From the NCBI GenBank assembly GCA_018373675.1, contig JAHAGQ010000011.1, forward strand, positions 1 through 64,000: a DNA stretch of 64,000 nucleotides, read 5' to 3'. Position numbers and translations under genes: made by a program. This DNA is from Collinsella sp. (GTDB lineage: Bacteria > Actinomycetota > Coriobacteriia > Coriobacteriales > Coriobacteriaceae). Below are positions 40,755 through 49,023 of the stretch, piece after piece (the first letter of the stretch is position 1; every line of letters starts with the position of its first letter). Below the pieces are notes generated by a model that had not been told where the DNA came from, did no database searches, and saw nothing but the letters and a program-made list of their open reading frames with translations.

Positions 40755-40857
40755 CGGCTTTACGAGGGGCCCCAGGTTGGCGCGAGAAAGAGGAGCGAAG
40801 CGTACTTGGGTACGCGAGCGACGAATGAACGCCAAGATGGGGTGGCTCGTAAAGCCG
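40755..40857 (-). repeat. family-1 structured element, copy C (3' of the ECF S gene)
   Basis: Read on the minus strand, it begins about 6 bases after the S-gene stop. Outer 12-bp perfect stem (40846-40857 with 40755-40766), then CCCCA/TGGGG and TTGGCG/CGCCAA stems, loop strands TTCATTCGTCG and CTCCTCTTTC, and an apical stem closed by CCAA. Compared with copy A the inner stem changes TTGCCG/CGGCAA to TTGGCG/CGCCAA, a compensatory G-C swap. Confidence 0.75.
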
Positions 40858-40863
40858 AGCGGG

Positions 40864-41436
40864 TTAGTTGAGTCTAAGAGCCTTCTGGATGGGCAGGTAG
40901 AGGGCGCCGACCAGAATGGCGTTAAAGACGGCGGTCATGGCAACGACGGGCAGCATGGCGGCGGCGAGCTCGCCGACCACGCCGAGCATGGCCATCTTGA
41001 TGATCATGAAGATGACGCCGGAGACAAAGGTGGTCAGGAAGGTTGCGACAATGGCGATGGCTGGCTTGACCTGACCGTTCTTGCCGGCGGCGTTGACGAT
41101 GCCGGCCATGAGCATGGCGGCGATGCCCTCGGCGGCAAAATCGACGAACGGCGAAGTGGTGGTGATCTGGATCACGGCAGCCGAGATGAGGCCAATGACG
41201 AGCGCCTGGCCGATGTTGGGACGAACGACCAGGATGGTGAGGCAGAAGGCCGAGATGATGAACTCGGGGCTGATCATGCCGCCCGAGATGCCCGAGATGG
41301 CCTTGCCGACGGTGAAGTTGAGGATGAAGCCGGCAGCGAGCAGGATGGCGAGCAGGACGAGGGCGCGGACGTCGAGTTTGCCGCGGTCGGCGGTCTGGAC
41401 GGTGCGGGGCTGGGCGGCGGTGGTGTTCTGAGACAT
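40864..41436 (-). CDS. ECF transporter substrate-binding (S) component, probably for tryptophan
   Basis: A 190-residue integral membrane protein of the ECF S-component class with about six hydrophobic segments (LDVRALVLLAILLAAGFILNFTVGKAI, MISPEFIISAFCLTILVVRPN, ALVIGLISAAVIQI and so on). It captures the substrate and docks to the T/ATPase module encoded next. Specificity cannot be read from the protein, but its mRNA leader encodes a WWW peptide and a terminator, strongly suggesting a tryptophan transporter. Start ATG 41436 has AAAGGAT upstream. Confidence 0.75.
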   Translation of the reverse strand: MSQNTTAAQPRTVQTADRGKLDVRALVLLAILLAAGFILNFTVGKAISGISGGMISPEFIISAFCLTILVVRPNIGQALVIGLISAAVIQITTTSPFVDFAAEGIAAMLMAGIVNAAGKNGQVKPAIAIVATFLTTFVSGVIFMIIKMAMLGVVGELAAAMLPVVAMTAVFNAILVGALYLPIQKALRLN

Positions 41437-41512
41437 GGTGAAAATCCTTTCGGAATGGGGGTGCAAGAGAAAAGCGGAGGCGCGTGATGCGAATGCGATC
41501 GGGCTCGAGATA

Positions 41513-41544
41513 GAAAAAGGCCCCCGGTCGAAACCGGAGGCCTT
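41513..41544 (-). terminator. attenuator terminator of the ECF operon
   Basis: On the minus strand a 12-bp stem (41533-41544 with 41517-41528, one G-U pair) with a UUCG loop is followed by a T-run. It lies 36 bases past the leader-peptide stop and about 80 bases before the S gene, the classical place for an attenuator. Confidence 0.8.
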
Positions 41545-41580
41545 CCAATCACCTAGAGCGCAAAAACAGGCGTGAGGGAC

Positions 41581-41649
41581 TCACTGTCGACCGATCGTAT
41601 TCGCATCACGCCACCACCAGTTGTTGAGAGACTTCATCGTGTTCTTCAT
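41581..41649 (-). CDS. tryptophan leader peptide (22 residues)
   Basis: A short frame with a textbook ribosome-binding site (AAAGGAG, 7-base spacing). It begins MKNTMKSLNN, has three consecutive Trp codons at residues 11-13 (41611-41619), continues RDANTIGRQ and stops with TGA. Three adjacent Trp codons in so small a frame, followed by an intrinsic terminator, are the hallmark of transcription attenuation: ribosomes should stall when charged tRNA-Trp is scarce and allow read-through into the ECF genes. The final third of the frame is complementary to sequence beyond the terminator (41483-41502). Confidence 0.82.
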   Translation of the reverse strand: MKNTMKSLNNWWWRDANTIGRQ

Positions 41650-41740
41650 GTTGGTGGCTCCTTTCGTGATGCCGTGGCGCGGTCGCACCTAGTTGCTGTT
41701 GCGCTGCACTATAGCACAGCGAAGTGTGTGCGGGGAAATC

Positions 41741-41773
41741 TTTTTTAAAAAGATTTCAGGCGGGTTTCCCGCC
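41741..41773 (-). terminator. terminator of the C69 dipeptidase gene
   Basis: On the minus strand a 6-bp GGCGGG/CCCGCC stem (41759-41773) is followed by a T-rich tail about 10 bases on. A further 9-bp stem (41787-41795 with 41820-41828) lies between it and the gene. Confidence 0.55.
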
Positions 41774-41836
41774 GGTCAAAAGAGCGGGCTGAGCGGGCGA
41801 GGCTGCCATTGCTGCCTTGTCCGCTCAGCTAAGACG

Positions 41837-43770
41837 TTACTCCTTATTGCGACGGTAGAGGAAGTAACCGCCCGCGGAGATGACGGCAACGCCAGCGATG
41901 GCGAATGCGGCCACCATGCGGCCATCAAAACGATCACCGGTGGTGGGCAGGCCGCCCTTGGTGTTCGTCTTGTTGGTGGTTACCGTGGTCGTGGTGTCCG
42001 ACTTGCCAGGCTTCTCGGGCTTGGTGGTGGGCTGCTCGGGGGTACCGGGCTGCTCAGGAGTACCGGGCTGCTCAGGAGTACCAGGCTGATCCGGGGTTAC
42101 CGGGTCGGTGGCAAGAGCGTCCTTGGCGTAGGTGATGGACACCTTGAGGCCGTTGATCTCGGTGTTCAGGTCGCTCGGGGTGAAGGGCTGGTCGAAGTTT
42201 TCGGCCTTCTGATAGGCGCGCATCTCCTGGAGCAGTGCCTTGCACTTCTTGTAGGTGTTCTCGGTAGCAGCCTTGCCGGCCTTGTTAGCCAGGGCAGTGC
42301 GGCCCTCGGTGGTCGTCTCGGCTAGCATGGCGGCGTCAACTTCCTTGTTCTGCTCGATGAGCTCGTTCTGGAGCGCATCGAGGTAGGCACGGACGCTGAT
42401 ACCAAGGGTGTCAGGGTTCTCAAAGCAGAGCGAGCTGATGTCCATGAGGACGTAGTTGATTGAGTTCTCGGGCTCCTCGTTGTACACGACGTCAGTCTGT
42501 TTGCAGTGATCGAAGGAGACGGTCTGATCGCTGAAGTACGGGCTGACCTCAGTTATCAGAGCGGAGTACAACGGGATGGCGACGGAGTACGCGGCGCGGG
42601 AGAGCATTTCCCACTGGATGGTAGCGACTTCGGGGTCATACCCGCGACGAATCTGGAAGAGGTTGATCTCGGTGTTGCGCTCGCTGCCGATGCAATAAAC
42701 ACCATCAGTGTTCGCGTTGAGGCCAGGGACGTTCTCGCCGCGGTTGCCGAAGGCGCGAATCAACTCGAAAGTGCTCCAACCAGACTTGCCAGGCCTGAAG
42801 AACAGGGGCTGGATTTCGCTGACCATGGCTCCCTTTTGGTCAGGTTTTCCTTTCTCCTTTACTGTGATAATGTCGTAATCTGTGCCTTCGGTCAGCTGAC
42901 TACCAAAATAATTGCGGCCTTGCACATAACGGGACCACTGGTTTACGCCGGAATCGGCGAGGCTTTCGCCATACGTTTGGGCGACATCGAATTTGCCGTC
43001 AGCGGAGTATTTGGCGAAACCCTTTTCTTCGGGCATGGATTGGATCTTTTCAGAGTGGAGGCAATTCTCGGTGTCATTGAGGTCGACATCGTAGTTGAGG
43101 CTCCCGATATTAGGGTTGAGCGACGCGACGTCGTCAGCGAGCTTCATGGCGATCCACTGATGGGCGGAAAGTGTGGCGAACAGCCAGGTCTCGTTGTTGT
43201 CGGCGATGATGATCTGGTCGTTGGTGCAGACGCCTTGATCATCGATCAGGCTGCCGAGAAGCTCGACGCCCTCGCGGGCCGTGGCGCTCTCGCCCAGGAT
43301 GATGCTGCCGTAACTGTACTCGCCCAGACCCACTTCCTCATCGATGGGGTCTGCTGCAGCGGCCTCCTCGTTATAGGAGGTGCTTAGCGTGGCGGAGCAG
43401 GAGACGCCCTTCTCGTTGATGCCGGCCTCGGAGTAGGCGTCGGTGCGACCCATCCAGTTGGAGGGGTGGTCGCGTACATAGCTGTAGCGATAGGTAGGCT
43501 TGTTCGAAGTGTATTCAAAAGCAGATTCAATCGAGCTGTACTTAAAGCCAGGTTCGTGGGCAGGTTCGATGCCGTAGTGCTTAAGATAGCGCTTGCCAAA
43601 GTCCTCGGCGCGGCCGTAGTACGTGTTGCCGTCGGCCGTAAGGTTTTTGCCCATGTATATCTGCGTGCAGGCGAGAGCGCAGATGTCGGCATGGACATGA
43701 TGGTTGCAGCTCCAAAGGCGAGGCCTATGCCTAGCTTCTTGAGCGCGTTGACGGGGTGAGTTTTCCTCAT
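41837..43770 (-). CDS. cell-wall-anchored C69 dipeptidase, frameshifted at the signal peptide
   Basis: The frame from 43770 (ATG after GGGAGGG) gives a signal peptide MRKTHPVNALKKLGIGLAFG...TSAL. The mature enzyme continues in another frame from ACTQIYMGKNLTADGNTYYGRAEDF, whose Cys is the family's N-terminal nucleophile. A two-base surplus in CTCTC (43672-43678) separates the frames; without it the junction reads TSALACTQ. The body (about 500 residues) is a complete C69 (PepD-like) dipeptidase, followed by GTPEQP repeats (three 18-bp copies) and an LPTTG sorting signal, membrane helix and YRRNKE tail. It should be exported and sortase-linked if expressed. It may be phase-variable, frameshifted on translation, a pseudogene, or a sequencing error. 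Confidence 0.75.
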
Positions 43771-44006
43771 TTTCCCTCCCAGCGTGCGAAAGCCCTCCGT
43801 TGCCAGAGGGCTTCAGCCAATAAAGACACCCCATTAGCGTAACGAACTGGAAACAATATTCATCTATGAAAGAAACTTACTCGATAAGCGTAATGAAATA
43901 TGCGATGAGCGGTTAATTATACTCAGTTTGTAGCTTTACTTTAATAAAGGCGCCCTGTGATTACTGTAGCCGAATAAAGTAGCTGGGAATGCCCGAAATG
44001 AAAATC

Positions 44007-44041
44007 CCCCTGCTGTTTGGCAAATGCATAAACAGCAGGGG
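44007..44041 (-). terminator. terminator of the lipid kinase operon
   Basis: A perfect 12-bp stem (44007-44018 with 44030-44041) followed on the minus strand by ATTTTCATTT. Confidence 0.7.
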
Positions 44042-44077
44042 AGACGATAATTGGATGAATATCATACCAATGTGGAA

Positions 44078-44170
44078 TTACTTCTTCCGGCGGTGGATCA
44101 CGTTGATCGCATAGCCGACGAGCATGGCCAAAACGATGATGATGAAGCCGAGCAGGGGATTGTCGTTCAT
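44078..44170 (-). CDS. 30-residue single-helix membrane peptide
   Basis: A short frame with a strong ribosome-binding site (AGGAGG, 5-base spacing). It starts MNDNPLLG, has an uninterrupted hydrophobic helix from about residue 6 to 24 (GFIIIVLAMLVGYAINVI) and ends in the basic HRRKK, so the predicted topology is N-out, C-in. It begins 10 bases after the lipid kinase gene and precedes the terminator, so it is the last gene of that operon. Function unknown; such peptides often bind and tune a membrane protein. Confidence 0.65.
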   Translation of the reverse strand: MNDNPLLGFIIIVLAMLVGYAINVIHRRKK

Positions 44171-44179
44171 AGGGTCCTC

Positions 44180-45097
44180 CTATTTTCCGAGCGGGGAGAA
44201 TTCGTCGACGATGAGGTCGAGGCATTGTGGAAGCGCGCGGGCTCCAAAGACGCCCGAGTTGCTGGAGATAATCTCGCCATCGAACTGCATGCCCAGCGAC
44301 GGGGTGCAGGTGATCTTGGCTTCCTTGGTCTGGATGATCTTGAACTGCGGGCGCCCGAGTACCTTGCCGGCGGGGTCGAGTGCGGCGGTGATCACGGTAG
44401 GCAGCAGCTGCACGGTGCGCACGGGTTCGATGACCGCAATGTCGACCATGCCATCGTTCATACGGCAGTCGGGGAACAGGTTGATGTCGTTTTGGATGAC
44501 CGAGGTGTTGCCGGCCATGCAGCAGATGCCGTCGAGCTCCTCGACAATGCCGTCATGCTCAATCGTAAAGTGCGCTACCGTAGGGTTGGGCGTGGCGAGC
44601 GCAGAGAGGAAGTAGGCGATCTCGCCGATGTCGTTTTTGGTGGGGGCGGCCTTCATCATGATCTCGGCGTCGAAGCCCGAGCCGGCGATGATGATGAAGC
44701 CGTGGCGCTTCTCGTTGCCGTTCTCGTCGAGCCAAAAGAGCTCGCCCATGTCGACTTTGACCGTGCGACCGGCACGGCAGGCCTTGGCGAGCGCCGCCGC
44801 CTCGGGGGCATTGCCGATGTTGTTGAAGAACAGGCAGGCCGTACCGGAGGGGAAGACGAGCGTGGGGACACCGCATCCGCGCATCTGGTCGAGCACGTTG
44901 GAGACAGTGCCGTCGCCGCCCGAAACGACCACGCGGTCAAACTCGCGCACGTCTGCCACGGCGTCCTCGGGTTCCATGCCATCGCCGATAAAGCGCATCA
45001 CGACCTCGTCGCCGCCCTGTGCAAGGGCGTGCGTGAATGCGAAGATTTCATCTGAGCTGGGGCCCGATGCCGGGTTGTGGATGATAAGGCAGCGCAT
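44180..45097 (-). CDS. diacylglycerol/lipid kinase family protein
   Basis: A 305-residue soluble lipid kinase of the DAGK catalytic family (DgkB/YegS/BmrU type). The nucleotide-binding signature VVSGGDGTVSNVLDQM is near residue 60, with PSGTACLFFNNIG (normally GTxNDFA) after it; GSGFDAEIM and the C-terminal LGMQFDGEII are family features. It phosphorylates diacylglycerol or a related lipid at the inner membrane face. It is translated in front of the 30-residue membrane peptide. Confidence 0.82.
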   Translation of the reverse strand: MRCLIIHNPASGPSSDEIFAFTHALAQGGDEVVMRFIGDGMEPEDAVADVREFDRVVVSGGDGTVSNVLDQMRGCGVPTLVFPSGTACLFFNNIGNAPEAAALAKACRAGRTVKVDMGELFWLDENGNEKRHGFIIIAGSGFDAEIMMKAAPTKNDIGEIAYFLSALATPNPTVAHFTIEHDGIVEELDGICCMAGNTSVIQNDINLFPDCRMNDGMVDIAVIEPVRTVQLLPTVITAALDPAGKVLGRPQFKIIQTKEAKITCTPSLGMQFDGEIISSNSGVFGARALPQCLDLIVDEFSPLGK

Positions 45098-45195
45098 ACT
45101 TACGTTCCCGTTCTGTGACTAACCGAGTATAGTTGTAAGGCAATGCCGATATCCTACCCGTGTTTTTCGGGCCTAACCTTATTCGATGGGTTGAT

Positions 45196-46329
45196 ATGTA
45201 CATTTCCACACATCAGGCTCTACTCGACTTTTGCCAGCGCGCCCGTGAGTTCGACGCGATTGCCGTCGATACCGAGTTTTTGCGCGAGCGCACGTTCCAT
45301 CCGCGTCTATGTTTGGTTCAGATTGCCACCCCTGCTGAGAGCGTCGCGGTCGATCCCCTGGTAATCGACGACCTATCGCCGCTGGCCGAGCTTATGGCAG
45401 ACGAGAGCGTGACTAAGGTCTTCCACGCCTGCTCGCAGGATATGGAGGTTATGCTCCATACCGTGGGCGTGCTGCCACGACCGATTTTCGATACGCAGGT
45501 CGCCGCTGCCTTTTTGGGCGAGCGCCAGCAGATTTCGTATGGCGCGCTTGTTCAGACGTTTTGCGGCGTCTCGCTGCCCAAGACCGAGTCGCTGACCGAC
45601 TGGTCGCGTCGCCCGCTGACCGATAAGCAGATTGAGTACGCGATTGATGACGTCAAGTACTTGATCGTCGCCTATACCGAGATGATGAGTCGCCTGCGCG
45701 AGCTGGGCCGTGTGGACTGGGTGCTCGACGAGCTACGCCCGCTGGCTGACGAGTCGCACTATCGCGCCGACCGTCACGAGGCATTCCGCAAGGTCAAGCG
45801 CATCAACTCGTGCAGCCGCCACCAGCTGGGCATCGCGCGCGAGCTCGCCGCCTGGCGCGAGGACCGCGCCGAGCGCCGTAACATCCCGCGCAAGTGGGTC
45901 ATGTCCGACGACACGCTGCATGCGCTCGTCAAGCGCAATCCCGTGCGCGTTGAGGAGTTCCGTAGCATTCGCGGTACCGATCAGTTGGGGGAGCGCGACG
46001 TGGACGGTGCGCTCATGGCCATCAAGCGTGGCGCAAGCTGCCCGCACGATCGCCTGCCGCTCATGGTGCGCGGGCATCGCCAGATCTCTCCGGAGTTGGA
46101 GAGCGTGACGGACCTGATGTATGCGCTCATTCGCCTGGTTGCCGAGCGCTCGGGCGTGGCGACCTCGGTCATCGCCTCGCGCGATGACCTGGCCGACTAT
46201 ATTGAGCACCCCGAGCAGAGCCCCCTGCGCGAAGGCTGGCGCTTTGAGCTTGTGGGCTCGCGTCTGGACGATCTGCTTTCCGGCAATATGGGGTTGACGG
46301 TGAAGGACGGAAAAATCGAATTGCTGTAA
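45196..46329 (+). CDS. rnd: ribonuclease D
   Basis: A 377-residue 3'-5' exoribonuclease that trims tRNA and other small RNA precursors. DEDDy motifs are in order: VDTEFLRE (Exo I, about 24), FHACSQDMEV (Exo II, about 80) and YAIDDVKYL (Exo III, about 155). Two HRDC-type helical domains follow (SRHQLGIARELAAWREDRAERRNIPRKWVMSDDTL). I start at ATG 45196; an ATG at 45160 would add 12 residues without a family match. The ribosome-binding site is weak. Confidence 0.88.
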   Translation: MYISTHQALLDFCQRAREFDAIAVDTEFLRERTFHPRLCLVQIATPAESVAVDPLVIDDLSPLAELMADESVTKVFHACSQDMEVMLHTVGVLPRPIFDTQVAAAFLGERQQISYGALVQTFCGVSLPKTESLTDWSRRPLTDKQIEYAIDDVKYLIVAYTEMMSRLRELGRVDWVLDELRPLADESHYRADRHEAFRKVKRINSCSRHQLGIARELAAWREDRAERRNIPRKWVMSDDTLHALVKRNPVRVEEFRSIRGTDQLGERDVDGALMAIKRGASCPHDRLPLMVRGHRQISPELESVTDLMYALIRLVAERSGVATSVIASRDDLADYIEHPEQSPLREGWRFELVGSRLDDLLSGNMGLTVKDGKIELL

Positions 46330-46393
46330 GGAAGCCTAGCCGCTTGAGTGGGTAGAATGCCTCCAACGTGTAACTCGATTCGGAGGAATTCGC

Positions 46394-47098
46394 ATGCCTT
46401 ATTACTATGGATACGGCTTTGGCATCGACCCGCTGTACCTGCTGGTTGTTCTTGTCTGCACGGTGCTTGGCCTTGCCGCACAGAACTATATCAACTCGAC
46501 GTACAAAACCTGGTCCAAGGTTCGCTCGGACGGCGATACGGGTGCCACGGTCGCTCGCCGCATGCTCGATGCCAACGGTTGTAACGCCGTGGGTATCAAG
46601 GGTGTCGCTGGCGAGCTCACCGACCATTACAACCCGCAGGACAACAACCTGTACCTCTCTGATGCCAACCGTTCGGGTGGATCGGTCGCAAGCGTTGCCG
46701 TGGCCTGCCATGAGGCGGGCCATGCCGCCCAGCGTCAAAGCGGCTACGCCATGATGAAGGTGCGCACCGCCCTGGTCCCGGTCGTTAACTTTACCCAGAA
46801 CACCTGGACCATCGTGCTACTCATGGGCCTGTTTATGAACATCGCGGGGCTTACGACCCTCGCGTTGATTTTCTTCTCGTTTAGCGTGCTGTTCCAACTC
46901 GTTACGTTGCCTGTTGAGATTGACGCCAGCCGACGTGCTGTGGCGTACATCGAGCAGTCGGGTATGAGTTCCAAGCAGGTCAACGGCGCCAAGAAGGTGC
47001 TGACGGCAGCCGCACTTACCTATGTTGCTGCAGCTCTCACCTCGATTATTCAGCTGCTCTATCTTATGGCTCGCTACAACAGAAACTCCAACCGATAA
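46394..47098 (+). CDS. zinc metallopeptidase, YugP-like
   Basis: A 234-residue membrane metalloprotease. N-terminal helix (DPLYLLVVLVCTVLGLAAQ), zinc-binding HEAGHA near residue 106, and three further hydrophobic segments (TWTIVLLMGLFMNIAGLTTLALIFF, VLFQLVTLPVEIDASRRA, LTYVAAALTSIIQLLYLMARY). The LPVEIDASRRA stretch is shared by the family. Substrates are unknown. Start ATG 46394 has CGGAGGAATT upstream. It is single-gene, followed by a strong hairpin. Confidence 0.85.
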   Translation: MPYYYGYGFGIDPLYLLVVLVCTVLGLAAQNYINSTYKTWSKVRSDGDTGATVARRMLDANGCNAVGIKGVAGELTDHYNPQDNNLYLSDANRSGGSVASVAVACHEAGHAAQRQSGYAMMKVRTALVPVVNFTQNTWTIVLLMGLFMNIAGLTTLALIFFSFSVLFQLVTLPVEIDASRRAVAYIEQSGMSSKQVNGAKKVLTAAALTYVAAALTSIIQLLYLMARYNRNSNR

Positions 47099-47114
47099 CA
47101 AATTGGGTCGCTGG

Positions 47115-47144
47115 GCGCCGCGGGGATTCGTGTCCCCGCGGCGC
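47115..47144 (+). terminator. G+C-rich hairpin after the metallopeptidase gene
   Basis: A perfect 12-bp stem (47115-47126 with 47133-47144), 6-base loop, no T-run. Confidence 0.55.
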
Positions 47145-47213
47145 TGTACTATGTGTTGGACTTGAATTTGCGCAGGGCCGAAGCCCTTGTGCACGATGAC
47201 GAAAGGAGGCTGC

Positions 47214-48665
47214 GTGGCAGGCTGGAATCTAACCGGCAATGCCGTTTCCGCCGAGTTTGACGGTTCGGATGAGCAGGAGCGCAAGGAGCTCAGCGTGAGC
47301 CAGGCGGTGGAGATCGCCGCTGGTGCGCTCGATGCCATTCCGCAGCTGAGTGTCCTGGGCGAGGTCACGGGTTTCCGTGGTCCCAACGCCCGAAGCGGCC
47401 ACTGCTACTTCCAGATTAAAGACGACTCGGCCGCCGTCGACTGCATCATCTGGAAGGGCGCCTATCTCAAGCGTACCTTCGATCTGCGCGACGGCATGCA
47501 GGTAAGCTTTAAGGGCAGCTTCAATCTCTATAAGGCCACGGGCCGCATGAGCTTCGTCGCCCGCTCGTTCTCGCTGGCGGGGGAGGGCTTGCTGCGTCAG
47601 CAGGTGGCTCAGTTGGCCGAAAAGCTGCGTCGCGAGGGCCTGATGGACGAAGCACGCAAGCGCCGCATTCCGGTGTTTTGCTCGCGTGTGGCGGTCGTCA
47701 CCTCGCTTTCGGGTGCCGTAATCGACGACGTTAAGCGCACATTGCGCCGTCGCAACCCGCTCGTCGAGCTTGTCTGCGTGGGCGCAAAGGTCCAGGGCGA
47801 GGGTGCGCCGACAGAGCTTATTGAAGGCTTGCGCCGCGCCGCTGCCATTACGCCGGCGCCCGATTGCATTTTGCTCGTGCGTGGCGGCGGTTCCTTCGAG
47901 GACCTCATGACCTTTAACGACGAGGAGCTTGCCCGTGCGGTGGCAGCCTGTCCCGTGCCTGTGGTGACGGGCATTGGGCATGAGCCCGATACCTCGATCT
48001 GCGACATGGTGAGCGACCGTCGCGCCTCCACGCCTACGGCGGCGGCCGAATCGGTGGCGCCGGCTATGACGGAGTTGGCCGATGTGCTCGAGGCGCGCTA
48101 TCAGCGTCTGGGTGCCGCGATGGCATCGATGATTGGGTCGGCCCAGGTCGACCTGGAGATGCTCGATCAGCGCGGTCGCCGTGCCTGGGGTACCTATACG
48201 GCTCGCTTGGGCGATGCGCTCGATGCGGCTGCGTGCCGCCCGTGCCTCAACGACCCAACGTTTATGGTTGAGCGTCGCGAGTCAGAGCTTGCGCTGACTG
48301 CCGATCGCCTGTCGGGCGCCATAGTACGCTCGGTCGGGACATTCCGCTCCAACTTTGAGCGCCTGCCCGAGCGCCTGGTTGCAAGCACCTCGGGGCTCGA
48401 TGGCAAACGCCATGCGCTCACGCTCGCGAGCTCTCGCCTGGAGCATCAGGGGCGCACGATGCTCAACAAGCCAGCATCCGACCTGGGCCGTGCGGCAGCC
48501 TCGCTCGATGCCCTGTCGCCGCTCAAGGTGCTTGCCCGTGGTTATTCCATCGCGTACAGCGATGATGGGGTGGCCACGAGCGCCAAGACCTTTAAGCCCG
48601 GTGACGCCATTCGCGTGCGCATGGCAGACGGCAACGTGGCGGCAACGGTCGATACGGTCGAGTAG
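47214..48665 (+). CDS. xseA: exodeoxyribonuclease VII large subunit
   Basis: A 483-residue nuclease subunit. The N-terminal OB fold (LSVLGEVTGFRGPNARSGHCYFQIKDDSAAVDCIIWKG) binds single-stranded DNA; the catalytic core follows (RVAVVTSLSGAVIDDVKRTLRRRNP; RGGGSFEDLMTFNDEELARAVAACPVPVVTGIGHEPDTSICDMVSDRRASTPTAAAE), then a long coiled coil and the small beta cap (SPLKVLARGYSIAYSDDG). Start GTG 47214 sits after AAAGGAGG; ATG 47187 is less likely. It forms an operon with xseB and makes the enzyme that degrades ssDNA from both ends. Confidence 0.92.
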   Translation: MAGWNLTGNAVSAEFDGSDEQERKELSVSQAVEIAAGALDAIPQLSVLGEVTGFRGPNARSGHCYFQIKDDSAAVDCIIWKGAYLKRTFDLRDGMQVSFKGSFNLYKATGRMSFVARSFSLAGEGLLRQQVAQLAEKLRREGLMDEARKRRIPVFCSRVAVVTSLSGAVIDDVKRTLRRRNPLVELVCVGAKVQGEGAPTELIEGLRRAAAITPAPDCILLVRGGGSFEDLMTFNDEELARAVAACPVPVVTGIGHEPDTSICDMVSDRRASTPTAAAESVAPAMTELADVLEARYQRLGAAMASMIGSAQVDLEMLDQRGRRAWGTYTARLGDALDAAACRPCLNDPTFMVERRESELALTADRLSGAIVRSVGTFRSNFERLPERLVASTSGLDGKRHALTLASSRLEHQGRTMLNKPASDLGRAAASLDALSPLKVLARGYSIAYSDDGVATSAKTFKPGDAIRVRMADGNVAATVDTVE

Positions 48666-48707
48666 GCCGCGTTTCATAGCGATAAACCTTTAGGAAAGGA
48701 AACAGAT

Positions 48708-48974
48708 ATGGCAGAGAAGACCCCGGTCGAGCAGCTTACGTACAAGCAGGCTTCACAGGAGTTGGAGCTCATCATCCGCAGCTTGGAGTCGGGTGATATG
48801 GAGCTCGAGGAGTCGCTTGAGAGCTATACCCGCGGCGTCGAGCTCCTCAAGAGCCTGCGTACCCGCTTGTCCGATGCCGAGCAGAAGGTCTCGGTGCTCC
48901 TGAAGGACATCGACGGCAACGACGTGCTCGCCGACGGCGAAGCCGCCAACACCGACGACAACCTTTCGTTCTAA
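48708..48974 (+). CDS. xseB: exodeoxyribonuclease VII small subunit
   Basis: An 88-residue helical subunit that decorates the XseA coiled coil. The family motif LTYKQASQELELIIRSLESGDMELEESLESYTRGVELLKSLRTRLSDAEQKV is complete. It lies 42 bases after xseA with AGGAAAGGAAA upstream. Confidence 0.92.
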   Translation: MAEKTPVEQLTYKQASQELELIIRSLESGDMELEESLESYTRGVELLKSLRTRLSDAEQKVSVLLKDIDGNDVLADGEAANTDDNLSF

Positions 48975-49023
48975 CCATCCCGACCAAATATAATTACCTT
49001 GGTCTGTGAGAAAGGAACCAACC

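Noticed and set aside
42040..42100. Tandem 18-bp repeats as a minisatellite or CRISPR-like array
   Set aside because: They encode in-frame GTPEQP repeats just before the LPXTG anchor, a normal wall-spanning linker.
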